A DNA stretch of 43,914 bases, taken from HGM11368 sp051883415 (GTDB lineage Bacteria; Bacillota; Clostridia; Christensenellales; UBA3700). Under the pieces are notes generated by a model. It was not told the DNA's origin. It saw nothing but the letters and a program-made list of their open reading frames with translations, and ran no database searches. The DNA lies in contig JBJETR010000040.1 in assembly GCA_051883415.1 (NCBI GenBank), forward strand, positions 1 through 43,914, written 5' to 3'. The position numbers were made by a program, and so were the translations under genes. Shown piece by piece: positions 16,234 to 24,757 of the stretch; within the stretch, counting starts at the first letter, position 1; each line of letters starts with the position of its first letter.

Positions 16234-18138
16234 ATGATTATCAATCTAAAATACAATAGCCAGACGGGTTTACTTACGCCAATGGCGAACTACACTCTGG
16301 CACAACACAACCATTTGGCGGACCAAATCGTTGTCGTGAGCAACGCCCCCGATTGCAACGACTACAATTATTGTCTTGAGTTCGTGTGTTACAACACCAA
16401 AAACGTGCCAAAAGCTCAATACGTGTCGGAAATTTTGAATTATTCGCCTGACGGAATTGTCTTTGACGTCCCCAACAATCTTACGCAATTCGCAGGGTTC
16501 GTCGACGTGCAACTGACGGGTTATTCCAAGGACAATTACAACGTAATCTTCAAGTCTATCAGCAAAAATACCAAGGCATTTTCCGTAGAGGGTTCGTTGT
16601 CGGTTTTGGACAACGCGCTCAGCGATACCCCCAATATTCTTACGCTTTTGCAACAAGAGTTGGACTACGTGCGAGAAGTCAAAGAAACTATTGCCAACGA
16701 CTTTGAAAACCTCATCAAAAACGACCTCGGACAAGTACTCGAGGACTTTGAATATTCGAGCGTAGAATTTATATTCTACGACAAGACTTATTGCAAAACT
16801 TACAAAAACAACAGCGTCATAACGCCGCCTATGCTCAACCTATCCGACGACGAAACTCTATTGGGTTGGGTGGAACAAGGTAGCGGTAGGCAGTGGGACT
16901 TTGGACAAGACAGAGTACAAGGATGCTTGACGCTCATTGCCAACGTACAGAGCGTGGGCGTAGAAGTACAAGAGGGTAAGCTGATAGGTTATAACGGCAG
17001 TGCCGAGGATATATACGTGCCATACTGCGTGGACGGGATTATTACTACCTTGGTAGACGAGAGTTGGCAAGTAACTTCGCCCAAAAACGCTATTTATTTG
17101 CCTATAGGTATGAGCGACTGTGCCAACGTCAAGCCTAGATTTTTCAACCAAGTTGTAGGTGGAAAAGATACCGTTGAGAAGGACGGTATTTTTTATGACC
17201 AACAAGGGCAAAGGCTCGTAGGCATGACGGCAGGTAGATTGCCAAGTCAACAAGCAATCTCGGTGATACAAGGCGTGCAAAGCATACAAGATTATGCCTT
17301 TTTCGGAGCCCATACCACCAAGATAGTTTTGCCCGACTCGCTACGTAAGGTAGGAAAATACGCCTTTGGCGATTGCCAAAGCTTGAAACAACTGACAATG
17401 CCGAGCAACGTAGAGGAGATAGGAGATTATGCGTTACTAGGGTGCGATAGCAATATTGAGATAACGCTGACTTCTGCCAATCCGCCTACCATAGGTGTGT
17501 CTGCCTTGGAAGTAAACAGCGGAATAAACGCCAAAATTTTGGTACACGATTGGGCGTACGCAGCTTATCGAGCCGACGTCAACTTTGCGACGAAGATAAC
17601 GCCGCTTGGCGGAGTGGATTGCATAAGCGAAATAGATAGTTTGCAACAAGAAGTTGCCCAAAACAATCAAACCTTGCTAGCTCGTATAGACGGCGTGGAA
17701 CAAACGGTAGGTAGCAATAGACAGTTTGCCCAATCGCAGATAGACGCATTGAAAATGCTCTACGGAGTAGGCAGTATATATATGTCGGTGAATTCTACAA
17801 GCCCTGCTTCAATTTTCGGGGGTACGTGGGAGAGAATAAAGGATAGATTTTTGCTAGGTAGCGGCGATAGCTACGGTGCGGGTGCAACGGGCGGTAGTGC
17901 AAGCGTGACGTTGACGGGAGATAATTTGCCTAACATTTTGCAAGTAGGACAAAACAATTCGGGTGTAACGAAATCTATGAACGGAACGCCTTGGAGTAAT
18001 CAACAATACGCAAGTAATGCGTGGATAATTACTCAAAAATCTTACCTAAACGAAGTGGGCAACAACTATGATTACAATCTACCACACGACAATATGCCAC
18101 CGTATCTGGCAGTATATATTTGGAAACGCACTGCGTAA
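16234..18138 (+). CDS. phage tail-fibre / baseplate-like protein with leucine-rich repeats
   Basis: This 634-residue protein is modular. Residues 1-130 look like a phage baseplate upper-protein N-domain (INLKYNSQTGLL, FAGFVDVQLTGYSKDNY). About 342-406 is a short BspA-type leucine-rich repeat block (IQDYAFFGAHTTKIVLPDSL, then VGKYAFGDCQSLKQL). About 463-512 is a predicted coiled coil. The C-terminal 120 residues match the collar/receptor-binding tip of tail fibres: GGTWERIKDRFLLGSGDSY, GATGGSASVTL and HDNMPPYLAVYIWKRTA at the very end. There is no signal peptide or anchor. It has its own promoter and a GGAGAG site. No capsid, terminase, sheath or integrase gene is nearby, so it is an orphan module, a prophage remnant or a domesticated adhesin. 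Confidence 0.75.
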   Translation: MIINLKYNSQTGLLTPMANYTLAQHNHLADQIVVVSNAPDCNDYNYCLEFVCYNTKNVPKAQYVSEILNYSPDGIVFDVPNNLTQFAGFVDVQLTGYSKDNYNVIFKSISKNTKAFSVEGSLSVLDNALSDTPNILTLLQQELDYVREVKETIANDFENLIKNDLGQVLEDFEYSSVEFIFYDKTYCKTYKNNSVITPPMLNLSDDETLLGWVEQGSGRQWDFGQDRVQGCLTLIANVQSVGVEVQEGKLIGYNGSAEDIYVPYCVDGIITTLVDESWQVTSPKNAIYLPIGMSDCANVKPRFFNQVVGGKDTVEKDGIFYDQQGQRLVGMTAGRLPSQQAISVIQGVQSIQDYAFFGAHTTKIVLPDSLRKVGKYAFGDCQSLKQLTMPSNVEEIGDYALLGCDSNIEITLTSANPPTIGVSALEVNSGINAKILVHDWAYAAYRADVNFATKITPLGGVDCISEIDSLQQEVAQNNQTLLARIDGVEQTVGSNRQFAQSQIDALKMLYGVGSIYMSVNSTSPASIFGGTWERIKDRFLLGSGDSYGAGATGGSASVTLTGDNLPNILQVGQNNSGVTKSMNGTPWSNQQYASNAWIITQKSYLNEVGNNYDYNLPHDNMPPYLAVYIWKRTA

Positions 18139-18150
18139 AAAGGAGGGACT

Positions 18151-18588
18151 ATGAGAGTATTTAATCAAGACAAAACGCAAGAGTTGACAAGCTACGACTT
18201 GAATAAAGGCAAACTTATTGCACACACAATCACACGCATTGTGCCAGCCGTAGAATGTCAAGAAGAAGTCGGACATTATGAAACAGTAGCCGAGTACCCT
18301 AACGGCGGCAAGGACGTCAAGTGGGTGGTAGACCAACCGTATATCGCACCTCAAAGCGAGCGAGAAGAGGTAGAACAAATACAAATTTATATACCTTTTA
18401 CCGCCGAGGAACAAGCCGAGTACGATAGGACAAGATACGAGAGCTTGGTGGAGAGTAGGATAAGGCAAAGATACACGCTTAGCCAAGAATTGGCTATTCT
18501 TAGACAAAAAGAAGCTAAGGCAGAAGAATACCAAGCATATTACGAATTTTGCGAGGCTTGCAAAGCCGAGATAAAGAGCCTATTATGA
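18151..18588 (+). CDS. small phage-type protein paired with the tail fibre
   Basis: This 145-residue protein starts 12 bp after the fibre gene behind an AAGGAGG site, so the two form an operon. Its first half, with ITRIVPAVE, HYETVAEYPNGGKDVKWV and VEQIQIYIPFTAEE, resembles short hypothetical proteins often found next to tail-fibre genes in gut Clostridia prophages. The last 60 residues (ESRIRQRYTLSQELAILRQK onward) are predicted helical and charged. A role in fibre assembly or attachment is inferred only from position. A hairpin terminator follows directly. Confidence 0.65.
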   Translation: MRVFNQDKTQELTSYDLNKGKLIAHTITRIVPAVECQEEVGHYETVAEYPNGGKDVKWVVDQPYIAPQSEREEVEQIQIYIPFTAEEQAEYDRTRYESLVESRIRQRYTLSQELAILRQKEAKAEEYQAYYEFCEACKAEIKSLL

Positions 18589-18592
18589 CAAG

Positions 18593-18614
18593 ACGCCCGA
18601 CCTCAGTCGGGCGT
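18593..18614 (+). terminator. hairpin terminator after the tail-fibre operon
   Basis: ACGCCCGAC (18593-18601), loop CTCA, GTCGGGCGT (18606-18614) form a perfect 9-bp GC-rich stem 4 bp after the stop codon. The following T-run is short (TGCTAT), so termination may be partial. Confidence 0.7.
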
Positions 18615-18735
18615 TGCTATCGCACTTTGACAACTTATATTAAGGAGTATTGGACTTAGGCACTAGTCACGTGCTATACGATATTGATGACGGCAATAGT
18701 TGTGCCGCTAACCATTGCAAGAGGGCATAGCAACT

Positions 18736-19317
18736 TTATTGTTGCGGTATGTACCAATAGGAGTGAAACTCGTATAGATAGGTCCTTGCACCTTTAGGCA
18801 TTTGGGTGAGAGCATTGAAAACGTTGTAATAATCGCCTGCACCCATACTTGTGGTCATCGCACCAAACGTAAGCAAAAATGCGTTGGGGATTATCATGCC
18901 GACTACGTAAGGCAATATGCCGAGAATTAGGTTGGGCAGTAGCGACATTATCACGAAACGAACTTTGCTCATTGTCTCGGGACCAACCACGAAGAGCATA
19001 CCTTGCGACCAATTAGTATAGAGGTACACGTCGCCCTTGAAGCATATTGCGTGCAACAACTCGTGAGGGAATAGTGTAAGAATAGACACCCATAGGGCGA
19101 TAAGAGCTTGTAGGATATGCTCCCTGAACATTGTCGTGCTACGCAAAACAGCGGCAGTGCCAAGCACGAGAAATATAACCACACTGATGACAGTTGCAAC
19201 CACCGAGAGACGCTTGCTGTCCGTTGCCTCTTTGAATCGGACGGCACCCTCTTGATGCTCTCCGTGTGGCAGCGAGTGCGGATCCAGATTAAACTTACCC
19301 ATATAGTGCAACTTCAT
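18736..19317 (-). CDS. DUF3267 putative zinc metalloprotease (membrane)
   Basis: This 193-residue membrane protein carries the zinc-protease motif FPHELLHAI (His85-Glu-Leu-Leu-His89) and the late GAGDYYNVFNAL segment typical of the DUF3267 zincin family. Four or so membrane segments surround the motif, as in intramembrane or membrane-attached peptidases; no substrate is known. A TTG at 19323 would add two residues but leaves only 2 nt to the AGAGG site, so the ATG at 19317 (8 nt spacing) is preferred. It has a strong promoter of its own and reads toward the tail-fibre operon. Confidence 0.82.
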   Translation of the reverse strand: MKLHYMGKFNLDPHSLPHGEHQEGAVRFKEATDSKRLSVVATVISVVIFLVLGTAAVLRSTTMFREHILQALIALWVSILTLFPHELLHAICFKGDVYLYTNWSQGMLFVVGPETMSKVRFVIMSLLPNLILGILPYVVGMIIPNAFLLTFGAMTTSMGAGDYYNVFNALTQMPKGARTYLYEFHSYWYIPQQ

Positions 19318-19346
19318 ACGCAATACCTCTCATAGTGCCTACGTTT

Positions 19347-19376
19347 ATTATATTGTCTTGTAGAAGAGATTGTCAA
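19347..19376 (-). promoter_or_regulatory. sigma-A-type promoter for the DUF3267 gene
   Basis: On the minus strand TTGACA (19371-19376), an 18-bp spacer and TATAAT (19347-19352) are both perfect hexamers, about 30 bp before the ATG at 19317. Confidence 0.75.
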
Positions 19377-19408
19377 GGACAAGGCATAACGTAGCAGATA
19401 TGGCGTGA

Positions 19409-19600
19409 GACAACCCTTCCACCACCTTCGGTGGTTTTTCTCACGGTGTAGATGCGAGTAAGACAAGGAGTACGCGGATTTTGTGCAGGGAGCATACTCA
19501 TTGTATGTGACCAAACAAAAACGTAAGTTACGACGCTGTATTACGACGCATATCCGCCGTGAGACACCCTTCCCGAACACAGGAGGGCGGCGTTTTATAA
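19409..19600 (+). repeat. composite repeat: R3 interrupted by E element (E1)
   Basis: The left R3 half (GACAACCCTTCCACC with a GGTGG hairpin and T-run) begins at 19409. The E element spans 19440-19563 with terminal arms CTCACGG (19440-19446) and CCGTGAG (19557-19563) and apical arms CATAC (19493-19497) and GTATG (19503-19507). The right R3 half (ACACCCTTCCCGAACA to GGCGTTTT) follows. It is nearly identical to the copy at 29439-29632. Confidence 0.8.
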
Positions 19601-20306
19601 GGATGAGATTCCCAATGTACACAACGGAATGACATAATGGGACAATCCCTCCGTCTGCAAGACGGACAGCTCCCTTTACACAAAGGAGGGTTTTTATAAG
19701 ATTGAGATTCCCAATGTACACAACGGAATGACATCGATATTACTGCAATGACATAAAGCGGTTGAGATTGCCACACTTCGTCTTTGCTAACGCAAAATGC
19801 ACGCAACGCAATGACATATAGCTTAGATTCCCACGCCTAATGGCTTTGCTAACGCAAAATGTACACAGCGCAATGACATTAGGATAGAGATTCCTACGCT
19901 CGCCTTGCTCGCTCTGAATGACAACACTGCTTGGTCTACGCTCCACTGCAATGACAAAATACTTGAGATTGCCACAGCATTTTGCAAACGCTTTTGCTAA
20001 CGCAAAATGTACACAGCGCAATGACATTAGGATAGAGATTCCTACGCTCGCCTTGCTCGCTCTGAATGACAACACTGCTTGGTCTACGCTCCACTGCAAT
20101 GCCAATATAGGGCAATTCCTCCGTCTTGGCATAGTTGGCTCGCTACGCTTTGCTAACGCAAAATGTATCGGGCGCAATGACATTGGGGTAGAGATTCCTA
20201 CGCTCGCTTTGCTCGCTCTGAATGACAACACTGCTTGGTCTACGCTCTACTGCAATGACATAATACTTGAGTTTGCCACAGCATTCCACCGCAACGAAAT
20301 AATGCC
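19601..20306. repeat. block of R1/R2 repeats with three ~100-bp direct copies
   Basis: An R2 element lies at about 19644-19696. A larger unit of about 105-110 bp then appears three times (19842-19953, 19991-20101, 20147-20260), each running from TTTGCTAACGCAAAATGTA through GCTCGCTCTGAATGACAAC to CTTGGTCTACGCTC. The units are made of R1-type hairpins. No gene is supported; the many short open frames here are translations of the repeats. Confidence 0.75.
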
Positions 20307-20325
20307 AAAAAGTCGATACGTGTCC
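20307..20325. repeat. decayed copy of the TCGATACGTATCGA palindrome
   Basis: AAAAAGTCGATACGTGTCC keeps the left arm and centre of the recurring terminator palindrome, but the right arm breaks down and no T-run follows. It lies just upstream of the spoVT promoter. Confidence 0.55.
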
Positions 20326-20342
20326 ATAGAAATATAAAAATT

Positions 20343-20371
20343 GTATAAATTATGCCGTCTTTCTTATACTA
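20343..20371 (+). promoter_or_regulatory. spoVT promoter, candidate sigma-G/F type
   Basis: GTATA (20343-20347), 17 bp, TATACTA (20365-20371) fits the forespore sigma consensus GHATR-N17-CATWHTA with one mismatch. An overlapping sigma-A reading (TTGTAT, 18 bp, TATACT) is also possible. It ends 17 bp before the spoVT start and just upstream of its GGAGG site. Confidence 0.5.
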
Positions 20372-20387
20372 AAATCGGAGGAAAATT

Positions 20388-20900
20388 ATGAGAAATACAG
20401 GTATAGTAAGAAGGCTGGACGAGCTGGGAAGAGTAGTCATTCCTAAGGAGATTCGTAGCGTTTTGCGATTGAGAGAGGGTGAACAAATAGAGATATTTAT
20501 GCAAAACGAAACGCTTACGCTGCGTAAGTATTCGAGATTGGGCGAGGGCTTCGAAGAGGTGGAAAAACTATGTCAAACACTCAAGAAGTCGGCTAAGTGC
20601 CAAGTATTTGCAGTGGATAGCCTGAGATATGTTTTTTCTACGGTAGAAGGGCTTGTCGGAGAGGAGTCCTCGGAGGCGATACTCGAGGTCATGGAAAAGA
20701 GAAAAGCCGTATGCGTAGAAGGGGCGAGTATGAGCGATAGCGGAAGAGTCACTATACCTTGGTTGTATATTGCGCCTATAGTTGCGTGCGGAGATTTGTA
20801 CGGCGCATTGATGGTTGGCGGAGAGAAGATTGAGGAAGAACAAAAGAAGTTGTGCGACTTTGCCGTGGGATTTTTGGTAGGGTGCATAGAGAACAGATGA
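20388..20900 (+). CDS. spoVT: stage V sporulation protein T
   Basis: This 170-residue protein has an AbrB-type swapped-hairpin DNA-binding domain at residues 1-45 (NTGIVRRLDELGRVVIPKEI) and a GAF-like C-terminal domain at about 55-168, the SpoVT architecture and close to its usual 178 residues. SpoVT is a forespore transcription regulator that tunes sigma-G genes. The gene has a GGAGG ribosome site and a possible sigma-G promoter. It leads a chain of overlapping genes in the order spoVT-yabM-type-mazG, the same order as in Bacillus subtilis. Confidence 0.93.
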   Translation: MRNTGIVRRLDELGRVVIPKEIRSVLRLREGEQIEIFMQNETLTLRKYSRLGEGFEEVEKLCQTLKKSAKCQVFAVDSLRYVFSTVEGLVGEESSEAILEVMEKRKAVCVEGASMSDSGRVTIPWLYIAPIVACGDLYGALMVGGEKIEEEQKKLCDFAVGFLVGCIENR

Positions 20901-22459
20901 AGTCGAGGGGTTTTGCTTCGGGTGCATTGATATTGGCGGTGGGCGGTATGATTGCCAAACTGTTGGGGGCAGTGTATCGAATACCACTCACCAATATTCT
21001 GGGAGCGGAAGGGATAGGTAATTATCAACTCGTCTTTCCGCTCTTTGCCTTGTTGTTGGCACTCTCTTGCAACGCTTTGCCCGTCGCCGTATCGAGAATG
21101 GTGGCGAGTGATAGAGCGAGGGGACTTGACCACGGCATAAGAAACACCATGGGTATCAGCACGCTGTTTGCTCTGCTCTCGGGCGTGATTAGTATGGCTT
21201 TGATGATTGCTCTCGCACCCTATCTTGCTAAGGTGCAAGGCGTCGAAGGACTAGAGGTTTGCTATCGAATATTGGCACCGACCATAGTGATAGTAGGGCT
21301 TAGCGGTGTATTTAAGGGGTGGTTTTTGGGTATGTCCAACACCATACCTTGTGCTGCCATACAACCTATAGAGCAAATAGTCAAACTTGCCGTGGGTATA
21401 GTGCTTGCCAAACTGCTGTTGCCTCGCGGCGTCATTTGGGGCGTGGCGGGTGCATTGGCAGGAGTAGGAGTAAGCGAATTGGTCGGGCTGATAACCCTGG
21501 TCGTTTGGTACGCAGTTGCTCGAATGCCAAGCAAAGGCATTTCGTTAGCCGACACTGCGTTTGGCTTTTATCGATTGTCCAAGACGGCGATGCCCATCAC
21601 GTTTAGTTCGCTTATTTTTCCAATAGTGACCTTCGTGGACAGTATCTTGATAGTCAAAGTATTGACGTATAGCGGTGTAGACGGAAGTATGGCGGTGACT
21701 CAATACGGTTTGTTCACAGGTCCCGTATCCACCCTAGTCAATATGCCGGTGGTGGTGGCGTTGTCGCTATCCGTGGCAATAGTGCCTGCAGTGAGTGGAC
21801 ATCTCGCCACATACGACGTGGAGGCTATCAAACAAAAGACGGCGTTGTCTATCAAGTTATCTTATCTTATCGGCGTGCCCTGTATGGTGGGAATGTGTAT
21901 TTTGGCATCGCCAATACTAAGATTGTTGTATCCGACTATGAGCGTACTAGAGTGGGATTTGTCGGTAAGACTATTGAGGGTGCAGAGCCCGACCATAGTC
22001 TTGTTGTCGCAGCTAGAAGTGTTGAACGCAACCTTGCAAGGGTTGGACAAGTCCTCCAAGGTCGTGCTAAACGTAGCTATAGGCGGATTGGTAAAGATAG
22101 CATTGGAGATTATGCTCATATATCGCTTGGGCATAGTAGGGGCGAGTGTGGCATTGGTGATATTTTATGCATTGTCGGGTGTGCTGGATATGGTCTTGTA
22201 TCAAAAATTGGTGGGCAAAAATACGCAACTTGTCAAAAGTATTGGCAAAATACTGCTGAGTAGTGCTATAATGACGGTGGCGATAATCTTCTTGCCAAAG
22301 CTCATCTCATCACCTATCATAGCGACTGTGGTCGTGACGGCGGTGGGCGTAGTCGTGTATTTCGTTGCCGTAGCATTGATGAGAGTATTGAGTAGCGAAG
22401 AAGTAAAATGTTTGCCTTTGCCATCTAAGTTGAAAAAAAGGAAGTGTGAAAAGATATGA
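20897..22459 (+). CDS. SpoVB/YabM-type MOP flippase
   Basis: This 520-residue polytopic protein has about 14 membrane segments and the N-terminal signature FASGALILAVGGMIAKLLGA followed by VYRIPLTNILG, typical of SpoVB/YtgP/YabM members of the MurJ-related MOP superfamily. Such proteins flip lipid-linked sugars, in spore formers often peptidoglycan precursors for cortex. A longer frame from 20852 exists, but the ATG at 20897 overlaps the spoVT stop as ATGA and begins just before the conserved region. Its position after spoVT matches yabM; MurJ-like and SpoVB-like functions cannot be separated by eye. Confidence 0.9.
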   Translation: MKSRGFASGALILAVGGMIAKLLGAVYRIPLTNILGAEGIGNYQLVFPLFALLLALSCNALPVAVSRMVASDRARGLDHGIRNTMGISTLFALLSGVISMALMIALAPYLAKVQGVEGLEVCYRILAPTIVIVGLSGVFKGWFLGMSNTIPCAAIQPIEQIVKLAVGIVLAKLLLPRGVIWGVAGALAGVGVSELVGLITLVVWYAVARMPSKGISLADTAFGFYRLSKTAMPITFSSLIFPIVTFVDSILIVKVLTYSGVDGSMAVTQYGLFTGPVSTLVNMPVVVALSLSVAIVPAVSGHLATYDVEAIKQKTALSIKLSYLIGVPCMVGMCILASPILRLLYPTMSVLEWDLSVRLLRVQSPTIVLLSQLEVLNATLQGLDKSSKVVLNVAIGGLVKIALEIMLIYRLGIVGASVALVIFYALSGVLDMVLYQKLVGKNTQLVKSIGKILLSSAIMTVAIIFLPKLISSPIIATVVVTAVGVVVYFVAVALMRVLSSEEVKCLPLPSKLKKRKCEKI

Positions 22460-23829
22460 TAACCGTCGTAGGAATGGGCATCAGACAAGGACAACTAACT
22501 CTTGAAGGGGATAGGGCTATAAAAAACGCCGACAAGGTGGTGGTCAAAACTGCTTTGACCGCTACATATAACTACTTCGTCGACAATAAAGTCGAGCATA
22601 GCACTTTGGACGAAGCTTTTGAAAAAGCACAAAGCTTTGACGACCTCGACAGAGCGGTGGCAGACACCTTGTTGCAATATAACGAGCAAGGTGACGTTTG
22701 TTTTTGTGTGGACGGCAGCGGATACGAGGATAGGTCGGTGGCGCTACTGCAACAAAGTACCGACGATATCAATATAATAGCGGGAGTATCTCGTGCGCAA
22801 AATCATGCCGACTCGGCAACCCCGCTCACTGCAGTTAGTTGTTACGACCTTGTATCGACGGTGGGTTGGGATTACGACACACGCTCCACTCTTGTCGTGA
22901 GCGACATAGACGACGAATATATGGCTTCGCAAGTCAAGCTGGTACTTGGCAACCTGATAGGAGAAGAAACGCAAGTCGAGTGGGACGGCAAAACCATTGC
23001 ACTGTATGAGTTGGATAGACAAGAAAAGTACGGCTACGACAGTTACGTCAAAGTAAAACCAATGAATACTTTGGACAAGTCTAGATTCAATTTTGGCGAC
23101 CTGTATTGGATTATGCGTAGATTGAGGGCTAAGGACGGCTGTCCTTGGGACAAGGTGCAGACTCACCAAAGTATACGCTCCAATATGATAGAAGAAGCCT
23201 ACGAATTGGTTGAGGCTATCAACAACGACGATATCGACAATATGATTGAGGAGACGGGAGATGTCTTTTTGCAGGCAATCTTCCATTGCGTGATAGGCGA
23301 GGATACGGGCGAGTACAACGTGCAAGACGCACTGAGCGGACTGTGCAAAAAACTCATCACCCGTCATACCCACATATTTGGTGAAGTCAAGGCAAATAAC
23401 GCCGAGGAAGCGCTCAAAGCGTGGGAAGACGCCAAAGCAAAAGAGAAGAATACCGATACCCTGACAAGCAAAATGAAAAAAGTCGTTTTGCCGTCCTTGA
23501 TACGAGCGTATAAGATACAAAAGATAGCCAAAAAGGGTGGAATGGAATTTGAAAGCCTATCGCAAGTTGAGGACAAAATTCAAGAAGAATTGAGAGAGGT
23601 TGCTGCCGCTAAACCCGAGGATTTGGAGAAAGAATTGGGAGATAGTCTATTTGCCTTAGTCAATCTTTGCCGTTGGAAGGGGGTAGAGCCGGAAGTAGCT
23701 TTGGCAAACGCAACGGATAAATTCGTCAAACGCTTCGAATACGTAGAAAAGCATTGCACTAAGCCTATGCAAGAGAGCACTAGCGAAGAGTTGGACGAGT
23801 TGTGGAAGGAGGCTAAGCTTGAAGATTGA
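22456..23829 (+). CDS. mazG: MazG-family protein with N-terminal methylase-like domain (YabN type)
   Basis: This 457-residue protein starts with a domain related to tetrapyrrole methylases (about 1-190), then two MazG units. MazG hydrolyses nucleoside triphosphates to monophosphates; the metal motifs are EEAYE (246-250) with EETGD (265-269) and a second EELREV...EKELGDS set near the C-terminus. In the methylase-like part the glycine-rich cofactor loops are poor (GMGIRQGQL, VDGSGYED), suggesting lost methyl transfer. The start overlaps the flippase stop as ATGA. The spoVT-yabM-yabN order is the Bacillus one. Confidence 0.92.
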   Translation: MITVVGMGIRQGQLTLEGDRAIKNADKVVVKTALTATYNYFVDNKVEHSTLDEAFEKAQSFDDLDRAVADTLLQYNEQGDVCFCVDGSGYEDRSVALLQQSTDDINIIAGVSRAQNHADSATPLTAVSCYDLVSTVGWDYDTRSTLVVSDIDDEYMASQVKLVLGNLIGEETQVEWDGKTIALYELDRQEKYGYDSYVKVKPMNTLDKSRFNFGDLYWIMRRLRAKDGCPWDKVQTHQSIRSNMIEEAYELVEAINNDDIDNMIEETGDVFLQAIFHCVIGEDTGEYNVQDALSGLCKKLITRHTHIFGEVKANNAEEALKAWEDAKAKEKNTDTLTSKMKKVVLPSLIRAYKIQKIAKKGGMEFESLSQVEDKIQEELREVAAAKPEDLEKELGDSLFALVNLCRWKGVEPEVALANATDKFVKRFEYVEKHCTKPMQESTSEELDELWKEAKLED

Positions 23830-24748
23830 CGGTATAGCTCTAACAAGCGACGCCCTGCTTGCGCCTATTGCGGGTTATAGCGACGTGGGCTTTAGAAAGG
23901 TGTGCGCCGATATGGGCGCAGGCTTGACCTATACCGAGATGATTAGCGCCAAAGGCTTGGCATACGGTAGCGAAAAGACGGAAGAACTGCTATACACCAC
24001 CGACAGCGAAAAGCTCAAAGCCGTGCAAATCTTTGGGAGCGAACCACAGTATATAGAAAAGGCTTGTTTGCACCCCGCTCTCGAAAAGTTTGACCTGATA
24101 GATATCAATATGGGCTGTCCGATGCCTAAGATAGTGTGTAACAACGAGGGTAGTGCGTTGCTGGAAAATCCACGTCTTGCAAGCGAGTTGGTAAGGGCGG
24201 CGAAGAAGTCGGGTAAACCCGTCACCGTCAAGATAAGACTTGGAATAAAAAACGGCGAGTACGTGGCGAGGGACTTTGCCAGGTATATGCAAGACGCAGG
24301 GGCAGATGCCATTACCGTACACGGCAGAACACGTCAGCAAATGTATAGCGGAGTAGCCGATTGGGAAGAGATTGCCAAGGTCAAAGAATCGGTGGAAATC
24401 CCACTCATTGCCAACGGCGACGTCTTTACTCTAGACGACTACAAAAGAATAAAAGAGGTAACGGGCGCGGACGGCGTGATGCTTGCGAGAGGAGCGTTGG
24501 GCAATCCGATGATTTTTGCCGAGATTGCGGGTAGGGATACGAGCGATATATTCTTGTTAAATCTCGTCTGCGACCACCTCGATACCATGAAGAAGTTTCA
24601 CGAGGAACGCTATATAGTCGCCAACTTCAAAAAGCATGCGACCTATTACCTCAAGGGCATACAAGGCTCCAAAGAGGCTAGGCTGGAAGCTTATAGCGCA
24701 GGGAGCGTCGAAGAAGTAAAAAAAGTGATGTCAAAATACCTAAGATAG
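23819..24748 (+). CDS. dus: tRNA-dihydrouridine synthase
   Basis: This 309-residue flavoprotein has the Dus barrel signatures APIAGYSDVGFR, TEMISAKGL, the catalytic NMGCP (Cys100), VKIRLG, TVHGRTRQQMYSG, ANGDVFT and MLARGALGNP. It reduces uridines in the tRNA D-loop. The start is a TTG at 23819, supported by an AAGGAGG site 6 nt upstream inside the end of mazG (11-bp overlap). The C-terminal helical tRNA-binding domain is present at normal length. It shares the operon with mazG and trmL. Confidence 0.93.
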   Translation: MKIDGIALTSDALLAPIAGYSDVGFRKVCADMGAGLTYTEMISAKGLAYGSEKTEELLYTTDSEKLKAVQIFGSEPQYIEKACLHPALEKFDLIDINMGCPMPKIVCNNEGSALLENPRLASELVRAAKKSGKPVTVKIRLGIKNGEYVARDFARYMQDAGADAITVHGRTRQQMYSGVADWEEIAKVKESVEIPLIANGDVFTLDDYKRIKEVTGADGVMLARGALGNPMIFAEIAGRDTSDIFLLNLVCDHLDTMKKFHEERYIVANFKKHATYYLKGIQGSKEARLEAYSAGSVEEVKKVMSKYLR

Positions 24749-24757
24749 GAGAATTAT

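Noticed and set aside
14019..18588. A complete prophage spanning dut to the tail-fibre genes
   Set aside because: There is no integrase, repressor, terminase, portal, capsid, tail tube or lysis gene, and no attachment-site repeat was recognised; dUTPase and HD proteins are common cellular enzymes.
19601..20306. Several 60-160-codon open frames in the repeat block
   Set aside because: They translate repeated R1/R2 DNA (recurring NDIT, ALLALNDNTAW strings) on both strands and lack ribosome sites; the same peptides recur in other gaps.
20852..20896. Extended start for the SpoVB/YabM-type flippase inside spoVT
   Set aside because: The ATG at 20897 overlaps the spoVT stop as ATGA and begins just before the conserved membrane region; the extra 15 residues are only the alternate frame of spoVT.
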